Shown here in pieces: positions 39,043 to 48,212 of a stretch of 64,000 bases of DNA (position 1 is its first letter; each line of letters begins with the position of its first letter). Source of the stretch: a virus; the IMG/VR virus record IMGVR_UViG_3300044796_000657, positions 310,001-374,000 of that record; one strand, written 5' to 3'. The notes beneath the pieces are model-generated. The model was not told where the DNA came from. It saw nothing but the letters and a program-made list of their open reading frames with translations, and made no database searches. Made by a program: the position numbers and the translations under genes.

Positions 39043-40602
39043 TTACGAGTAACAGCAAGTTGTCTTAATTTTATTATCAAGATTTCGAGTGATTTTTTTA
39101 TTGGCCACTTTTTTGAACCCAATAATTTTATTAAGAAGTTTGGGATAGGTTTCAAAAAACTTTTTTACGTATGAATTGTCTTTGCCATCGTTTCTAAGAC
39201 TGTAGAGATTAACTTTACGACTAAAGGGCTTACCTTTTTCTATTGAAGATAAAAGGCTTTGTTGATCATGCTCATCTTTCCACTCATTTAGATTTTTGAT
39301 ATGACCTAAACCACCATATGCTTTATCAGCATTTTTGGCTTCTATTTCATTTTCATATATTGTGATTTCATACTCTTCTTCTTCTGACCACGTATTGGTG
39401 TTCCAAACTCCGCTAGGAATAAGATATTGATCTGATTCATAAAATGAAACAGCCTTTTCCATTTCTTTTTTATCGCAATATATTAAAAAAGTATCATCAA
39501 ATTTTGAATGTTTGTCTTGTCCCAAATAGCCACAACACCGACCCGCTACCTGTGCTATATTGTCAGCGTTAGATCTAGCACCCTCAATCCAGCCTTTAAT
39601 ATGTTTGGTTGTAGAAAGAGTCTTGCCTGCTCGTAAAGAGCCTAAAATAATGACTACAAATGGTTTAGGCGGAATTTTTCCCAATCTGTCATTTAAGGAT
39701 GAAATAGGAAAATGTCCTTTGCCTTTTTTGGAAGAATAAATTCTTACATCAATTTGATCGCCATACTTTTCAGCCAGCCATGACCTTAATAATGTTGGAT
39801 TTTCACCAACTGCTCTCACTATCAAGTAGCCATTACTTGATTCGCAATTATCAATAAAAACTTCTGCTTGTTTAACAAAGAAGTCAGTAGGTTTTTTGTC
39901 TCTACCAATAATTTTTTGAGATTGATGATATCGATTTTTCAATTTCAAATCACTCAATCCAAAATATTCCGGTGAGACTTTTATTGCTACTGTTGAAAAA
40001 ACGCCATTTTCAATATTTTCTTTGATGACAGCAGCATAAGGTGTCGCTGACACTGACAAAATAAAGGTATTTTGATTTTCCCATTCATGACTTTTAGAGC
40101 CGTACTTTACACCTCTTGCAGCAAAAAATTTATCAAGCGGCTTGTCCTTCTTCAAGGCGATATGGCATTCGTCATCAACAATAAGTCGACAATCAACATT
40201 TTTAGGTTCAAGTTCCGCTTGTGACAAATGGAGTAAATTAACTTTATTTGATAAGGCTGCATCTACCAGTCTATCATCAGTTTGGTTCAATAAGTCATTA
40301 TCAGCAATGTTGATGATGTAATCAATTTCATAGCTTTTGCCTTGTGACTCACAGTACTTGATGAACTCGTCAATAATTAAAGCGACGGTGCTGGTTTTGC
40401 CTTGTTGTGGTTGTGCTATCAATAAAACTGATTTTTTGTTGTTCTTGAAATTATCTATAACTTTAATAGAAGCTTCTGTTTGTTGAGGATAAACTTGTAG
40501 TTCGCCTATTTTTTTCATTCCAATTATTAATGGTTGTATTGGCTTTATTGGAGCAGGAATGCCGAACATATGCGTGAATGTCGTATTTGAAGAAGTTGTC
40601 AT
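39043..40602 (-). CDS. Superfamily 2 DNA helicase/ATPase
   Basis: 519 residues. Q-motif-like YPQQTEAS, Walker A AQPQQGKTSTVAL, Walker B DDECHIAL (DECH box), motif III SVSATPYA, and motif VI IAQVAGRCCGYLG with the arginine finger. The arrangement is that of SF2 restriction-helicase/UvsW-type enzymes. The C-terminal 130 residues are charged and without motif. It lies beside a homing endonuclease, a Cas4/RecB-like nuclease and a primase, i.e. a replication/recombination block. Function in branch migration or origin unwinding is inference. Confidence 0.8.
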   Translation of the reverse strand: MTTSSNTTFTHMFGIPAPIKPIQPLIIGMKKIGELQVYPQQTEASIKVIDNFKNNKKSVLLIAQPQQGKTSTVALIIDEFIKYCESQGKSYEIDYIINIADNDLLNQTDDRLVDAALSNKVNLLHLSQAELEPKNVDCRLIVDDECHIALKKDKPLDKFFAARGVKYGSKSHEWENQNTFILSVSATPYAAVIKENIENGVFSTVAIKVSPEYFGLSDLKLKNRYHQSQKIIGRDKKPTDFFVKQAEVFIDNCESSNGYLIVRAVGENPTLLRSWLAEKYGDQIDVRIYSSKKGKGHFPISSLNDRLGKIPPKPFVVIILGSLRAGKTLSTTKHIKGWIEGARSNADNIAQVAGRCCGYLGQDKHSKFDDTFLIYCDKKEMEKAVSFYESDQYLIPSGVWNTNTWSEEEEYEITIYENEIEAKNADKAYGGLGHIKNLNEWKDEHDQQSLLSSIEKGKPFSRKVNLYSLRNDGKDNSYVKKFFETYPKLLNKIIGFKKVANKKITRNLDNKIKTTCCYS

Positions 40603-40606
40603 GTCG

Positions 40607-41557
40607 TTAATTTTTTTCTTTCTTTTTTCTAATGGTTTTTGATTTTATTATTTGTCTTTGATGTACCGGATCATTGTCTAGTTTAGCATCAATAAACTTC
40701 ATAATCAATTTCTGTTTTTCTTGATTGATTGCTGGTTCAGCGATTGGATATGGGCAATTTTTAATTTTTTGATAAACATAGTTTCTCGCCCACTTGCATT
40801 CAGGAATGCTTTGATAATCACCTAAATTTTTCGTCATAAATCTTAATCTGATACGGTTGTTTTTGTTTTCTATACCACAACCTTCGCAGTATTCAATTAA
40901 TTCGGGCAAAAATTTATCTACCAAATCTTTTTTGCGAGACAAATAAGGGCCGTCGGAATAAATGAAATTCAAAAAAGTTAACACATCGGCCTTTTTGTTC
41001 CAAACGATACTCCACGCAGCATTAACGGATTTTGTGTTTTTGCTCTTTTGTGATGGATGTTGAGGGAGTTTGGTGATTTTTCCGATTTCATCATTCATCA
41101 TATCAACAAACATCTTTGTGCCAATTAGCGTAACACCTACAAGGTTTTTCTTATTTTTGAAAATACAACCATCGCCATCAAAATATCCACGTATAAAATG
41201 AGAGAGATATTGTTCTTCAATATTTGGAAAAGGCAAATTGAGATAGGTTTTATTGGGCAAAATGCCGTGTTTGTTTACAAGACAAGAAATTAACTTTTTG
41301 CTGTAAATGGCAATTTTTGTATAAGGCTTAACGTAATAGCCTTTTTTATGCCAATAGCCATCCAGTCTGGTAATTTTATGTTTTGAATGAATTGCATTTC
41401 TCAAACCAACTACGATCTCTTCATCTTCGGTAGTGCATCCAATTTGTAATTTTCCATCACTGATATTGCCATCAGCCCATATCCACCCAAGATAATAAGC
41501 CATTTCTGTTGACCAATTTTCAAAATAATCATGTTTCATTCCATAAAATAGTATCAT
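40607..41557 (-). CDS. LAGLIDADG homing endonuclease
   Basis: About 316 residues. Two LAGLIDADG helices are visible, YYLGWIWADGNIS and HFIRGYFDGDGCIF, about 110 residues apart, as in monomeric enzymes. The remainder is basic and Lys-rich at the C-terminus (KSKTIRKKKEKN). Free-standing, inserted between the SF2 helicase and the Cas4-like nuclease with short spacers and no intein or intron splice signals that I can see. ATG at 41557 avoids overlap with the upstream gene; 41539 is an alternative. Confidence 0.82.
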   Translation of the reverse strand: MILFYGMKHDYFENWSTEMAYYLGWIWADGNISDGKLQIGCTTEDEEIVVGLRNAIHSKHKITRLDGYWHKKGYYVKPYTKIAIYSKKLISCLVNKHGILPNKTYLNLPFPNIEEQYLSHFIRGYFDGDGCIFKNKKNLVGVTLIGTKMFVDMMNDEIGKITKLPQHPSQKSKNTKSVNAAWSIVWNKKADVLTFLNFIYSDGPYLSRKKDLVDKFLPELIEYCEGCGIENKNNRIRLRFMTKNLGDYQSIPECKWARNYVYQKIKNCPYPIAEPAINQEKQKLIMKFIDAKLDNDPVHQRQIIKSKTIRKKKEKN

Positions 41558-41577
41558 GGAATGAAAATGGGCATATT

Positions 41578-42384
41578 TCACGTAAGTTTCCAAAACTGAC
41601 AGAGGGTTCGATAATCGCACCGATGGCAATGTCGCCCGGTATTGCCATGAACTTTATCAGGATCAAGGGATTCGATTTCCTTGTATCTTGCCAAGAGTTT
41701 TTCAGGAACACTCAAAAGTTGTTCTTCGCTGAAAGTTGTCGGTATCAACTTATTGTCGTCCAGATAAAATAAGGCAGCACGGATATTTTTAGCCGGAACC
41801 TTGAATGTATTCATGACAACATAGCAATAGCACATTAACTGCAAGTCTTGGCCAATGGTTCGTTCGTTCTTGCGCCAACCACCTGTTTTTGTCGTCTTAT
41901 AATCCAGCAGGAAAAACTCGTCGTCTTTGCGGATCATGCGGTCAATGAAGCCGGTCATTTTGCGGTTATGTCCATCCATGTCCAAATCAAACTTCCATTC
42001 AAGTTCACCACCATAACCAATCTTTTCAGTTAGTCGCTTATAGTATCCCAACATTCTTATGAGTTTGTTTTGATATTCGGGATCAAATCTCGGAGCCTTC
42101 TTGCCGGGCTTCGTGACCATGACTTGCTTATCCTTGTCAAAATATGATACCGGTGGTTCTAAATCAATCTTGCCGCTGAGAACGTCTTTAGCAACTATTG
42201 AAAGTTCTAACGAACCTCTTGCTCTCGTATGTTCTTCAATGATCTTGTGGATGGCTTTCCCGAAGGCGAAATAAATTGGCTCTGGTACCGGAGACACGGT
42301 TTCCAAGTGATACCGAAATTTGTACTTTTGTGGGCATTCAGTGAAACAACTTTCACGAGAAATGGATATGTGGTTTATTTTCAT
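41578..42384 (-). CDS. Cas4/RecB-like PD-(D/E)XK exonuclease
   Basis: 268 residues from ATG 42384. N-terminal SRESCFTECPQKYKFRYHLE (first Cys plus the QxxxY-type helix), central D in MTGFIDRMI and DYKTTK (PD-ExK core), and a C-terminal cysteine group HCHRCDYRTLCQFW. Together these resemble the Fe-S cluster set of Cas4/AddB-type nucleases. Such phage enzymes resect DNA ends in recombination. No cas1 or cas2 is nearby. Divergent from the primase at 42434. Confidence 0.82.
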   Translation of the reverse strand: MKINHISISRESCFTECPQKYKFRYHLETVSPVPEPIYFAFGKAIHKIIEEHTRARGSLELSIVAKDVLSGKIDLEPPVSYFDKDKQVMVTKPGKKAPRFDPEYQNKLIRMLGYYKRLTEKIGYGGELEWKFDLDMDGHNRKMTGFIDRMIRKDDEFFLLDYKTTKTGGWRKNERTIGQDLQLMCYCYVVMNTFKVPAKNIRAALFYLDDNKLIPTTFSEEQLLSVPEKLLARYKEIESLDPDKVHGNTGRHCHRCDYRTLCQFWKLT

Positions 42385-42433
42385 AATGTCTCTGGTATAA
42401 TCTAAACAACGTTTGTACATTAAATAAGTTACT

Positions 42434-43441
42434 ATGTCAATATCTTTTGAATCGTTCTACAATTGGTGCGTCAGCAAATTCGGCGATCACAACGTTAAAG
42501 TTTCTGGTCCGGAAATTTGTCTCAACTCACCATTCTCGCCAAAACACAACCCAGATTCAGGGCATCACTGTTGGTGTAATCCTGATAAGAATGCTTACAA
42601 CTGCTGGAAAACTAATGAACACGGTTCGCTTCATCAATTAGTAGCTGAATTCGAGCCATGCGATTTAGCGGATGCCGATGAAATACTCGGCAATACAAAT
42701 CTAATTCGTGGACTTGAGGATAAACTCAGACAGTTGTTCACAAATAAAAAAGAAGAGCGACCGACGGTTAAGTCTTCTATTATACTACCCATTGAAGCAG
42801 TTGCCTATAGCAGTTTGTCATCTATTCACAAAGACAGGGTGCATGATTATATGGCGAAGCGGCAACTTCCGCCAAATGATCTTTTCTATTGTCATACTGG
42901 ACGATACCGAGAAAGAATCGTTATTCCTTATTATGGGCCAAAGGGCGAGTTGATCTATTTCAATGGGCGTGACATCAGTAGTAAGGGTACAGGGCCACGG
43001 TATTTGGGGCCACCAAAAGAGATTGGAATTGGCAAGGGTGATGTATTGTGGATGAAGTCTTGGCCAACTCAAGGAAAGATTTATTTGTGCGAAGGAGAAT
43101 TTAACGCTATGTCATTAGGTCAAGCAAATCTTCCGGCTGCAGCATGTGGTGGTAAGAACCTGAGTGACAAACAGTTAACTATGCTTCAACCATATGATGT
43201 AACGTTTTGTTTTGACAATGACAAATATGGTCAAGAAGCACTACATAAATTCAGTGCATACAAGAAGTCGTTTCACGGCGGCAAGTCGACAACCGTAGGT
43301 TTCGTACTGCCCCCAACGGGTTTCAAGGACTGGAACGATTTGCTGATCCACGGGGGAGCCGGGGCGTTAAACTATTACGTCACTTCTCAGGAGAAGCAAC
43401 TTGATTGGGGCGATTTTATGCGAATGCGATTACGTCTTTAA
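42434..43441 (+). CDS. DnaG-type DNA primase (zinc finger plus TOPRIM)
   Basis: 335 residues. N-terminal zinc-binding element with HHCWCNPDKNAYNCWKTNEHGS. The middle resembles the RNA polymerase domain of DnaG (RERIVIPYYGPKGELIYFNGRDI). The TOPRIM core is IYLCEGEFNAMSL with the catalytic Glu, followed by DVTFCFDNDKYGQEA (DxD). It would lay RNA primers for the phage fork. No helicase domain is attached. A TTAAATA box lies 7 nt before ATG. The last gene before the small unknown 43451-43951. Confidence 0.85.
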   Translation: MSISFESFYNWCVSKFGDHNVKVSGPEICLNSPFSPKHNPDSGHHCWCNPDKNAYNCWKTNEHGSLHQLVAEFEPCDLADADEILGNTNLIRGLEDKLRQLFTNKKEERPTVKSSIILPIEAVAYSSLSSIHKDRVHDYMAKRQLPPNDLFYCHTGRYRERIVIPYYGPKGELIYFNGRDISSKGTGPRYLGPPKEIGIGKGDVLWMKSWPTQGKIYLCEGEFNAMSLGQANLPAAACGGKNLSDKQLTMLQPYDVTFCFDNDKYGQEALHKFSAYKKSFHGGKSTTVGFVLPPTGFKDWNDLLIHGGAGALNYYVTSQEKQLDWGDFMRMRLRL

Positions 43442-43450
43442 AGGCCCAAA

Positions 43451-43951
43451 ATGAAAAAGCGCAAGAGCCAAGGGAAGAGTTCCAAGCGTGAGAAAGTAGA
43501 CGACATCAGAAGTTTCTTTCTTGCTTGTGAATTCAAACCCAATTCAGATTTATTTTCCGTCCTCGATCCCTTCGCCTATGACATTAAGCCAGCCTTTATT
43601 CATGGTTCTCTCGGTATCGTAGCATACGAACCAGAAGCCTATGCCATTGTAGATGCCGATGAGAAAAGCCCACCTCTCATGGGTTATATTATGACCATTA
43701 CTCATCCTGATACCATTTTATTGCTAGATAAAATCAAGGGTGTCAATGGGCCAACCGGCTTCAATTACCACACCAAAAAATTAGTACACGTTTATACGGA
43801 TATTGATGTAGTTCAAAATGCTTGGATTTATATCTTGAGCGAATCAGCATTGGATGCTTATGAACAAATTGAGCAAGTAGAATTCGGTCTATGGGACGAG
43901 GAAGACGAACAACAAATCAGCTTCCTTGAAAAAATGGGAGATGGGATGTGA
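43451..43951 (+). CDS. Gamma-glutamylcyclotransferase/AIG2-like protein
   Basis: 166 residues. Lys-rich N-terminus, then a fold pattern HGSLGIVAYEPEAYAIVDAD, LMGYIMTITHPDTILLLDKIKG, FNYHTKKLVHVYTDIDVVQNAWIYIL. This parallels GGCT-like proteins (GxL..., G-h-h-x-h-x...LDxxEG...FxYxRxxVxV...AWxYxh). The catalytic Glu is not certain (the usual Glu lies about where DADEKSP or DKIKG occur). Ends in an acidic tail. The stop overlaps a GTG start. Confidence 0.5.
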   Translation: MKKRKSQGKSSKREKVDDIRSFFLACEFKPNSDLFSVLDPFAYDIKPAFIHGSLGIVAYEPEAYAIVDADEKSPPLMGYIMTITHPDTILLLDKIKGVNGPTGFNYHTKKLVHVYTDIDVVQNAWIYILSESALDAYEQIEQVEFGLWDEEDEQQISFLEKMGDGM

Positions 43952-44298
43952 ATTATCAAGGTGTAGATTTTTTCCAAGAAAACCATCAAACTTTTTCACT
44001 CCACGACGGTGATAGAAGTAGCGAAGAAGTATTGGCTAAGATTTCGCCACACATTAGACTCTACGAAGGCTTTGAACTAAAATTATTGGAAATGTCTCGC
44101 ACTGCTAAAAGTCTCGTTATGAATGCGACTTTGTGGCCACTGACATTAAAAGTTAAAGTTTATCACAAAAAGAAACTCTCTTATGACGTAATTATCACAG
44201 CCAATGTGTCATATTACGAATTGGGGTATCGGGGCAATAGTGACCAATATCCAATACGCATCGTTTTTCACTGTTTGGATATTGAATGCAATGATTGA
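43948..44298 (+). CDS. Hypothetical protein (GTG start)
   Basis: 116 residues starting at GTG 43948 within the upstream stop (GTGA), with GGGAG upstream. N-terminus VNYQGVDFFQENHQTFSLHDG; beta-rich C-terminus with KLSYDVIITANVSYYELGY. No family recognised. Overlaps the next start by 8 nt, so three genes are tightly coupled. Confidence 0.52.
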   Translation: MNYQGVDFFQENHQTFSLHDGDRSSEEVLAKISPHIRLYEGFELKLLEMSRTAKSLVMNATLWPLTLKVKVYHKKKLSYDVIITANVSYYELGYRGNSDQYPIRIVFHCLDIECND

Positions 44299-44662
44299 AA
44301 GCTATAATTTTTTCATCGGAAAAGTTTGCACCATATTAACGACAAGTGTCGCTCTCCCTATCAAAGACGCTTTATCTGGTGCATTGTATTTTTCTGGTTT
44401 GGTTGCCAAAGTAGACGACAATGGTATCTGGATTCAACAACTTGAAACCAATACTATGAGTTATTTTACTTTTCCAATAGTCGGCATCGTACAAGAACAA
44501 GCGGTTGCTAAAAGTGATCCCAATTACGAAAAGATCAAAGAAGAAATTGAAAAGCAAAAACCTGTTGCCCCGCCTAAACCGGTACCGCCAAACTTTACGT
44601 CTGTTAGCGATTTGACTCAAAAAGCCAAAGAATTAAGACGACGAAAAGAAGAAGGTAAGTAA
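44291..44662 (+). CDS. Hypothetical protein, possible Sm-like barrel
   Basis: 123 residues from ATG 44291. MIESYNFFIGKVCTILTTSVAL, then YFSGLVAKVDDNGIWIQQLET and YFTFPIVGIVQEQA form a five-strand pattern like a small Sm/SH3-type barrel. The tail is charged and Lys/Pro-rich (EKQKPVAPPKPVPPNF). Tentative fold only. Confidence 0.5.
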   Translation: MIESYNFFIGKVCTILTTSVALPIKDALSGALYFSGLVAKVDDNGIWIQQLETNTMSYFTFPIVGIVQEQAVAKSDPNYEKIKEEIEKQKPVAPPKPVPPNFTSVSDLTQKAKELRRRKEEGK

Positions 44663-44708
44663 TAGGCATTGCCTAGGCAGAAAATTCTGCCTAGACCGTT
44701 AATCTTCA

Positions 44709-45179
44709 TTAGTCAGCCAAAAATTCTGAAATCTTTTTCAAGCTCATAATTGCTGAATCAAAATCGTGGTATTGCGAGTTAATGTATTCCAAGTTGAGCG
44801 AATCAAACTTTTCCACATCTTCACTGCCTACTTCAAAATAGAAGTTCCTAGTTTTGCGACCTACACACTTGAAGCCGTGCATCTTGACAAATGCAGCAGC
44901 ACCCAAATCGGAAACACTCTTGCGAATCATCCCATTTGGTTCCATCAATCGCTCTTGAACTTTTTTGAGGCTCATAATACATGCGTCAAAGTCATGGTAT
45001 GGTGAATTGATGTATTCAAGATTTAAATCTTCGAATTTATTTAATCCTTCATCTGCTACGTCAAAATAAAATGAACGACCTTTGCGGCCTACACATTTAT
45101 ATCCTTTCATTCTGGCAAATGCCGCTTCACCTAAATCATCGACTGGTCGACGTGTTACTTTCCGAACTTGCTTTTCCAT
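44709..45179 (-). CDS. Tandem-duplicated small domain protein (DUF5659-like)
   Basis: 156 residues from ATG 45179, preceded by CAGGAATGAAT. Two copies of one domain: DLGEAAFARMKGYKCVGRKG...FDACIMSLKKV, and DLGAAAFVKMHGFKCVGRKT...FDSAIMSLKKI. The pattern DLG-x-AAF-h-x-h-x-G-[YF]-K-C resembles the DUF5659 type found in phage and mobile genomes. Copies are similar but diverged, so this is an old internal duplication. Function unknown. Confidence 0.65.
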   Translation of the reverse strand: MEKQVRKVTRRPVDDLGEAAFARMKGYKCVGRKGRSFYFDVADEGLNKFEDLNLEYINSPYHDFDACIMSLKKVQERLMEPNGMIRKSVSDLGAAAFVKMHGFKCVGRKTRNFYFEVGSEDVEKFDSLNLEYINSQYHDFDSAIMSLKKISEFLAD

Positions 45180-45249
45180 ATTCATTCCTGCTTGCTTAAT
45201 ACTGTCACTACAATTTATAGAGGTTTCATAGTAATTATTTACTACGAAA

Positions 45250-45789
45250 TTACCCAATGGCGTTTTCCGCCGCAATCAATTGTCTATACGATGTTAAGTT
45301 ATCACACCATTTTATAAATTTTTCGTATGACATTTTGCCTTTAGCCCAATTGCATGTTTTGCAACACGGCAAAGAATTTTCGGTGGTATATCCTTGACCG
45401 GGTACTTTTTGATCTATCCCTAACCAATGATAATATCCCCAATTGGTAATGTTAGTTTTGTATAAACGATCAGGATTTGTACCGCAATAATGACAATTGC
45501 TAGAAGTTATGTCTTTGAATTCTTTCAAAGTCAAAGACATATAATTTCTCTTGCTATAAATATTAAATAATGCTTCAAGGCCACTTTGACCTTTGGGTTT
45601 ATTTTTACATTTTTTGCATACTGTATCTCTTTTTATATGACTTCTAGTTGATATTTTTATTGCATCGCAATTTTTACAATGAATTTTCCATACACTGGTC
45701 TTGCGATTAAATTCCATTTGTTTGATTTCAATAAATTCATCAACTATCCAATTTTTTAAATTATCAATCGTTTGTATGAATTTACTCAT
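45250..45789 (-). CDS. HNH endonuclease
   Basis: 179 residues from ATG 45789, overlapping the actin-like gene stop by ATGA. An N-terminal zinc ribbon (CKNCDAIKIS...VCKKCKNKPKGQSGLE) is followed by an HNH core: CHYCGTNP, LGIDQKVPGQGYTTENSLPCC and CNWAKGKMSYEKFIKWC. This GID...N-x-x-x-C-C-x-x-CN layout is common in phage homing HNH enzymes. A 70-nt gap with no gene separates it from the duplicated-domain gene. Confidence 0.8.
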   Translation of the reverse strand: MSKFIQTIDNLKNWIVDEFIEIKQMEFNRKTSVWKIHCKNCDAIKISTRSHIKRDTVCKKCKNKPKGQSGLEALFNIYSKRNYMSLTLKEFKDITSSNCHYCGTNPDRLYKTNITNWGYYHWLGIDQKVPGQGYTTENSLPCCKTCNWAKGKMSYEKFIKWCDNLTSYRQLIAAENAIG

Positions 45790-46787
45790 TGTAAAGCATT
45801 CTCTGCTGCCATTAAGCATCCTTTGCCGACACTAAATAAGTGATCTTCGGGACGCTTAACTTCACCAACAGGAATCGACCAATCCGCTTCTTTGATACCT
45901 TGTTTGAACAATTCAACAAAGCCGGGAGGACTCGCAGTACCACCACCCAAAATAACATCTAAAGGCTGACCGGGCACCGCTTTGGCACCAGCATCAACAA
46001 TCGCCTTCTTGATTGCGCTCGTCGTCTTTTGGATCAAGATTTCATATTGACTCTTAATTGCTCTTTCAACTAATGAAGTCGGCGTTTTGGTCAAATCGAT
46101 CTTCGTCTTTTCTTGATTGATGACTGTCGGACTTTCGCCGCACGCCTTTGCTGCCATCTTGTCAATCCAGTCGCCACTATTCACAAGCGACATTTGAAAT
46201 ACCGGTTGAGCAAAAATGGAATAACACAAGTTAACCATACCAGCACCGAAACTGATACCAACACCGGTATGCATCTTATTACCTAATTCGGCAAAAACCA
46301 ATGCTAAGGCTTCGTTGATTGGAAACGCTTGAAGTCTCTTATTGTTGACGTTGTACGCCTTGAAAATAGAGAGCAAGACGTTACTGTGAAAGTCCGCATC
46401 CGTTTCGGTGTTGATAGCGTTGGCAGGAACCGAATAGTAAAGAATTTCTTTGTCTTTTTCAATTTCGCCGATCAGAGAGTGAATCATGATCTTGAGAATT
46501 TCAAAAGCATTACGTTCTTTGGGGTTCAAACACCCATCAGCCATAGGACGCTTCAGATTTAAAAGCGGAATAGTATAAGCCATATCGATAGCCGGTTGAC
46601 CGACTACGTAAGCCACTTTATCACGCTCAATCATCTTAACTTTATCTTTGAGCATATTGAACATGAAACGATTTTCCAACGGCAATTCAATGAATGCATT
46701 TACCGTCTTCTTGCTCTTGATTTCATTCGTTTCATTACGCTTGCTACAAATAAGGTTGTAGGTACCCGCATCAAATCCGATTGCCAT
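45786..46787 (-). CDS. Actin-like ATPase (ParM/MreB superfamily)
   Basis: 333 residues. Phosphate-1 loop MAIGFDAGTYNLICSKR, phosphate-2 loop TGVGISFGAGMVNLCYS and adenosine motif DVILGGGTASPPGFVELF give the actin/Hsp70 nucleotide-binding set in order. AAGGTGAAG precedes ATG. Filament-forming ParM-like proteins segregate plasmids or position large phage DNA. No obvious ParR partner or centromere-like repeat array lies beside it; the adjacent gene is an HNH enzyme. Confidence 0.82.
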   Translation of the reverse strand: MAIGFDAGTYNLICSKRNETNEIKSKKTVNAFIELPLENRFMFNMLKDKVKMIERDKVAYVVGQPAIDMAYTIPLLNLKRPMADGCLNPKERNAFEILKIMIHSLIGEIEKDKEILYYSVPANAINTETDADFHSNVLLSIFKAYNVNNKRLQAFPINEALALVFAELGNKMHTGVGISFGAGMVNLCYSIFAQPVFQMSLVNSGDWIDKMAAKACGESPTVINQEKTKIDLTKTPTSLVERAIKSQYEILIQKTTSAIKKAIVDAGAKAVPGQPLDVILGGGTASPPGFVELFKQGIKEADWSIPVGEVKRPEDHLFSVGKGCLMAAENALQ

Positions 46788-46884
46788 TCTTCACCTTTTG
46801 TTCGTGTAAAATATAATAGTTATAAGTCTAAAATAGATTGCTTCCTGTATATAATTAACCGCAAATTAGATTGGTTGGTGTGAT

Positions 46885-47226
46885 ATGGGTGGCATGACAA
46901 GAAGTCCCGAATCGTGGTGGGAGTATTTTAAATCCCTTTTTAATATCAAAAATTATTATATCGATGGCACCGTTACGGTATGTGCTGGTTTCCATCAAAT
47001 TGAAATTCCTACGGTTACTAGCAATCCATGTTCTGTTTTTCTTAGCATCGAAGAGCCAGATAGCGCAACGACAACTTGTGTAGGCGATCTCAATTGGGCT
47101 ACTGCTAAGGTTCAACTCAACGGCTTCACTTTATACGCCAACATCAAATCTAACACTTGTACTATCAAATACGTTATTCAATATGACTGCGATAATTCTA
47201 ATCCTCAAAGCCCCATTGGTATATGA
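46885..47226 (+). CDS. Hypothetical beta-rich protein
   Basis: 113 residues: MGGMTRSPESWWEYFKSLFN helix, then strands with five Cys (VTVCAGFHQIEIPTVTSNPC; TTTCVGDLNWATAKVQLNGF; SNTCTIKYVIQYDC). A small Ig-like or lectin-like virion protein is plausible; not recognised. Overlaps the pyruvyltransferase start by ATGA, at the head of the glycan cluster. Confidence 0.52.
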   Translation: MGGMTRSPESWWEYFKSLFNIKNYYIDGTVTVCAGFHQIEIPTVTSNPCSVFLSIEEPDSATTTCVGDLNWATAKVQLNGFTLYANIKSNTCTIKYVIQYDCDNSNPQSPIGI

Positions 47227-48212
47227 AAACTGTAACTGTTTTGGGTTGGTATGGCAAAAGCAATTGTGGTGATGAAAGCTACAAAATGGCTTTTCCTGCC
47301 GTGTTCAAAAATTATAAATTCAATTTCGTCAACAAGATTACCGATCACAATAGTGATGCTTACATTTTGGGTGGCGGCGATGTCTTGGCCCCTAGTTTCT
47401 TGAATCAATTAGTTAACGTCAAAAAACCAAAACACATTATTTCTGTTTCTGCTAACGAAAAAGTAGATCCGGAACTCTTGAAGGGTTACGCCAACATCTT
47501 TGTACGTGAAAAACAGTCGTTGGATATTTTGACCAAAAAGGGGGTCAAGGCTTCTTATGCCCCCGATGTTGCTTTCGCCTTATCAGGCGATCCAGTTCGT
47601 GGTCTTGAATTGATGCGAAATCACTTCGTTGAACAGAAACGGGATATGTACGAACGGCGAATCGTTGTTGTTATCAATGGCTTCTTGGCGGAAGATCACG
47701 CCAACGGCTTTGATGTACGGCGTGCTTATAACTTTCAAGACTTGACATATAAGTTGTCTCACGTTCTGGATCATACGAACGCCAGTTTCGTTTTTGTTCC
47801 ATTTGGTCAAGAATTGCCGTGGGATGATCGGGTAACAAATATGTGGATTGCGAGTAAAGCAAAATTCTGGAAAAAGAATTTATGTATCAGCGAATCCAAC
47901 GTTCAAAATGTTCTGGATATTATCTCAAGTGCTGATGCAATAGTCTCAACAAGATTACATTCTACCATTTTTGCTATGACAACAAAAACGCCTATTGTAG
48001 ACATTACTCACAATCATAAAAATCGTTGGTTGTTGGAAACAGTTGATAAAAATCATTTTTCTGTTAATTATCGTGCGATTGATGAAGGTGCTTTGAAATT
48101 AAAAATAAATGATTTGATTTCAAATCGTAATATACATGCAAAAGAACTCTCCATTTTGCTAGATAAACAAAAGGAAATCTTGGGAGGGTTGAGTAATGTA
48201 TGTCTCGTTTGA
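47223..48212 (+). CDS. Polysaccharide pyruvyl transferase family protein
   Basis: 329 residues. KTVTVLGWYGKSNCGDESYKMAF at the N-terminus, AYILGGGDVLAPSFLNQL, KHIISVSANEKV, YANIFVREKQSLDIL and ADAIVSTRLHSTIFAM form the CsaB/WcaK-type pattern: GxxNxGDE start, GGGD, RE-x-S, and TRLHS near the C-terminus. Enzymes add pyruvate ketals to surface sugars using PEP. First enzyme of a run of glycan genes; overlaps the following GT4 gene by 17 nt. Confidence 0.82.
   Translation: MKTVTVLGWYGKSNCGDESYKMAFPAVFKNYKFNFVNKITDHNSDAYILGGGDVLAPSFLNQLVNVKKPKHIISVSANEKVDPELLKGYANIFVREKQSLDILTKKGVKASYAPDVAFALSGDPVRGLELMRNHFVEQKRDMYERRIVVVINGFLAEDHANGFDVRRAYNFQDLTYKLSHVLDHTNASFVFVPFGQELPWDDRVTNMWIASKAKFWKKNLCISESNVQNVLDIISSADAIVSTRLHSTIFAMTTKTPIVDITHNHKNRWLLETVDKNHFSVNYRAIDEGALKLKINDLISNRNIHAKELSILLDKQKEILGGLSNVCLV

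Noticed and set aside
40607-41557. Intein or intron around the LAGLIDADG gene
   Set aside because: Flanking helicase and nuclease genes each look complete, and no splice-junction residues or intron structure were seen.
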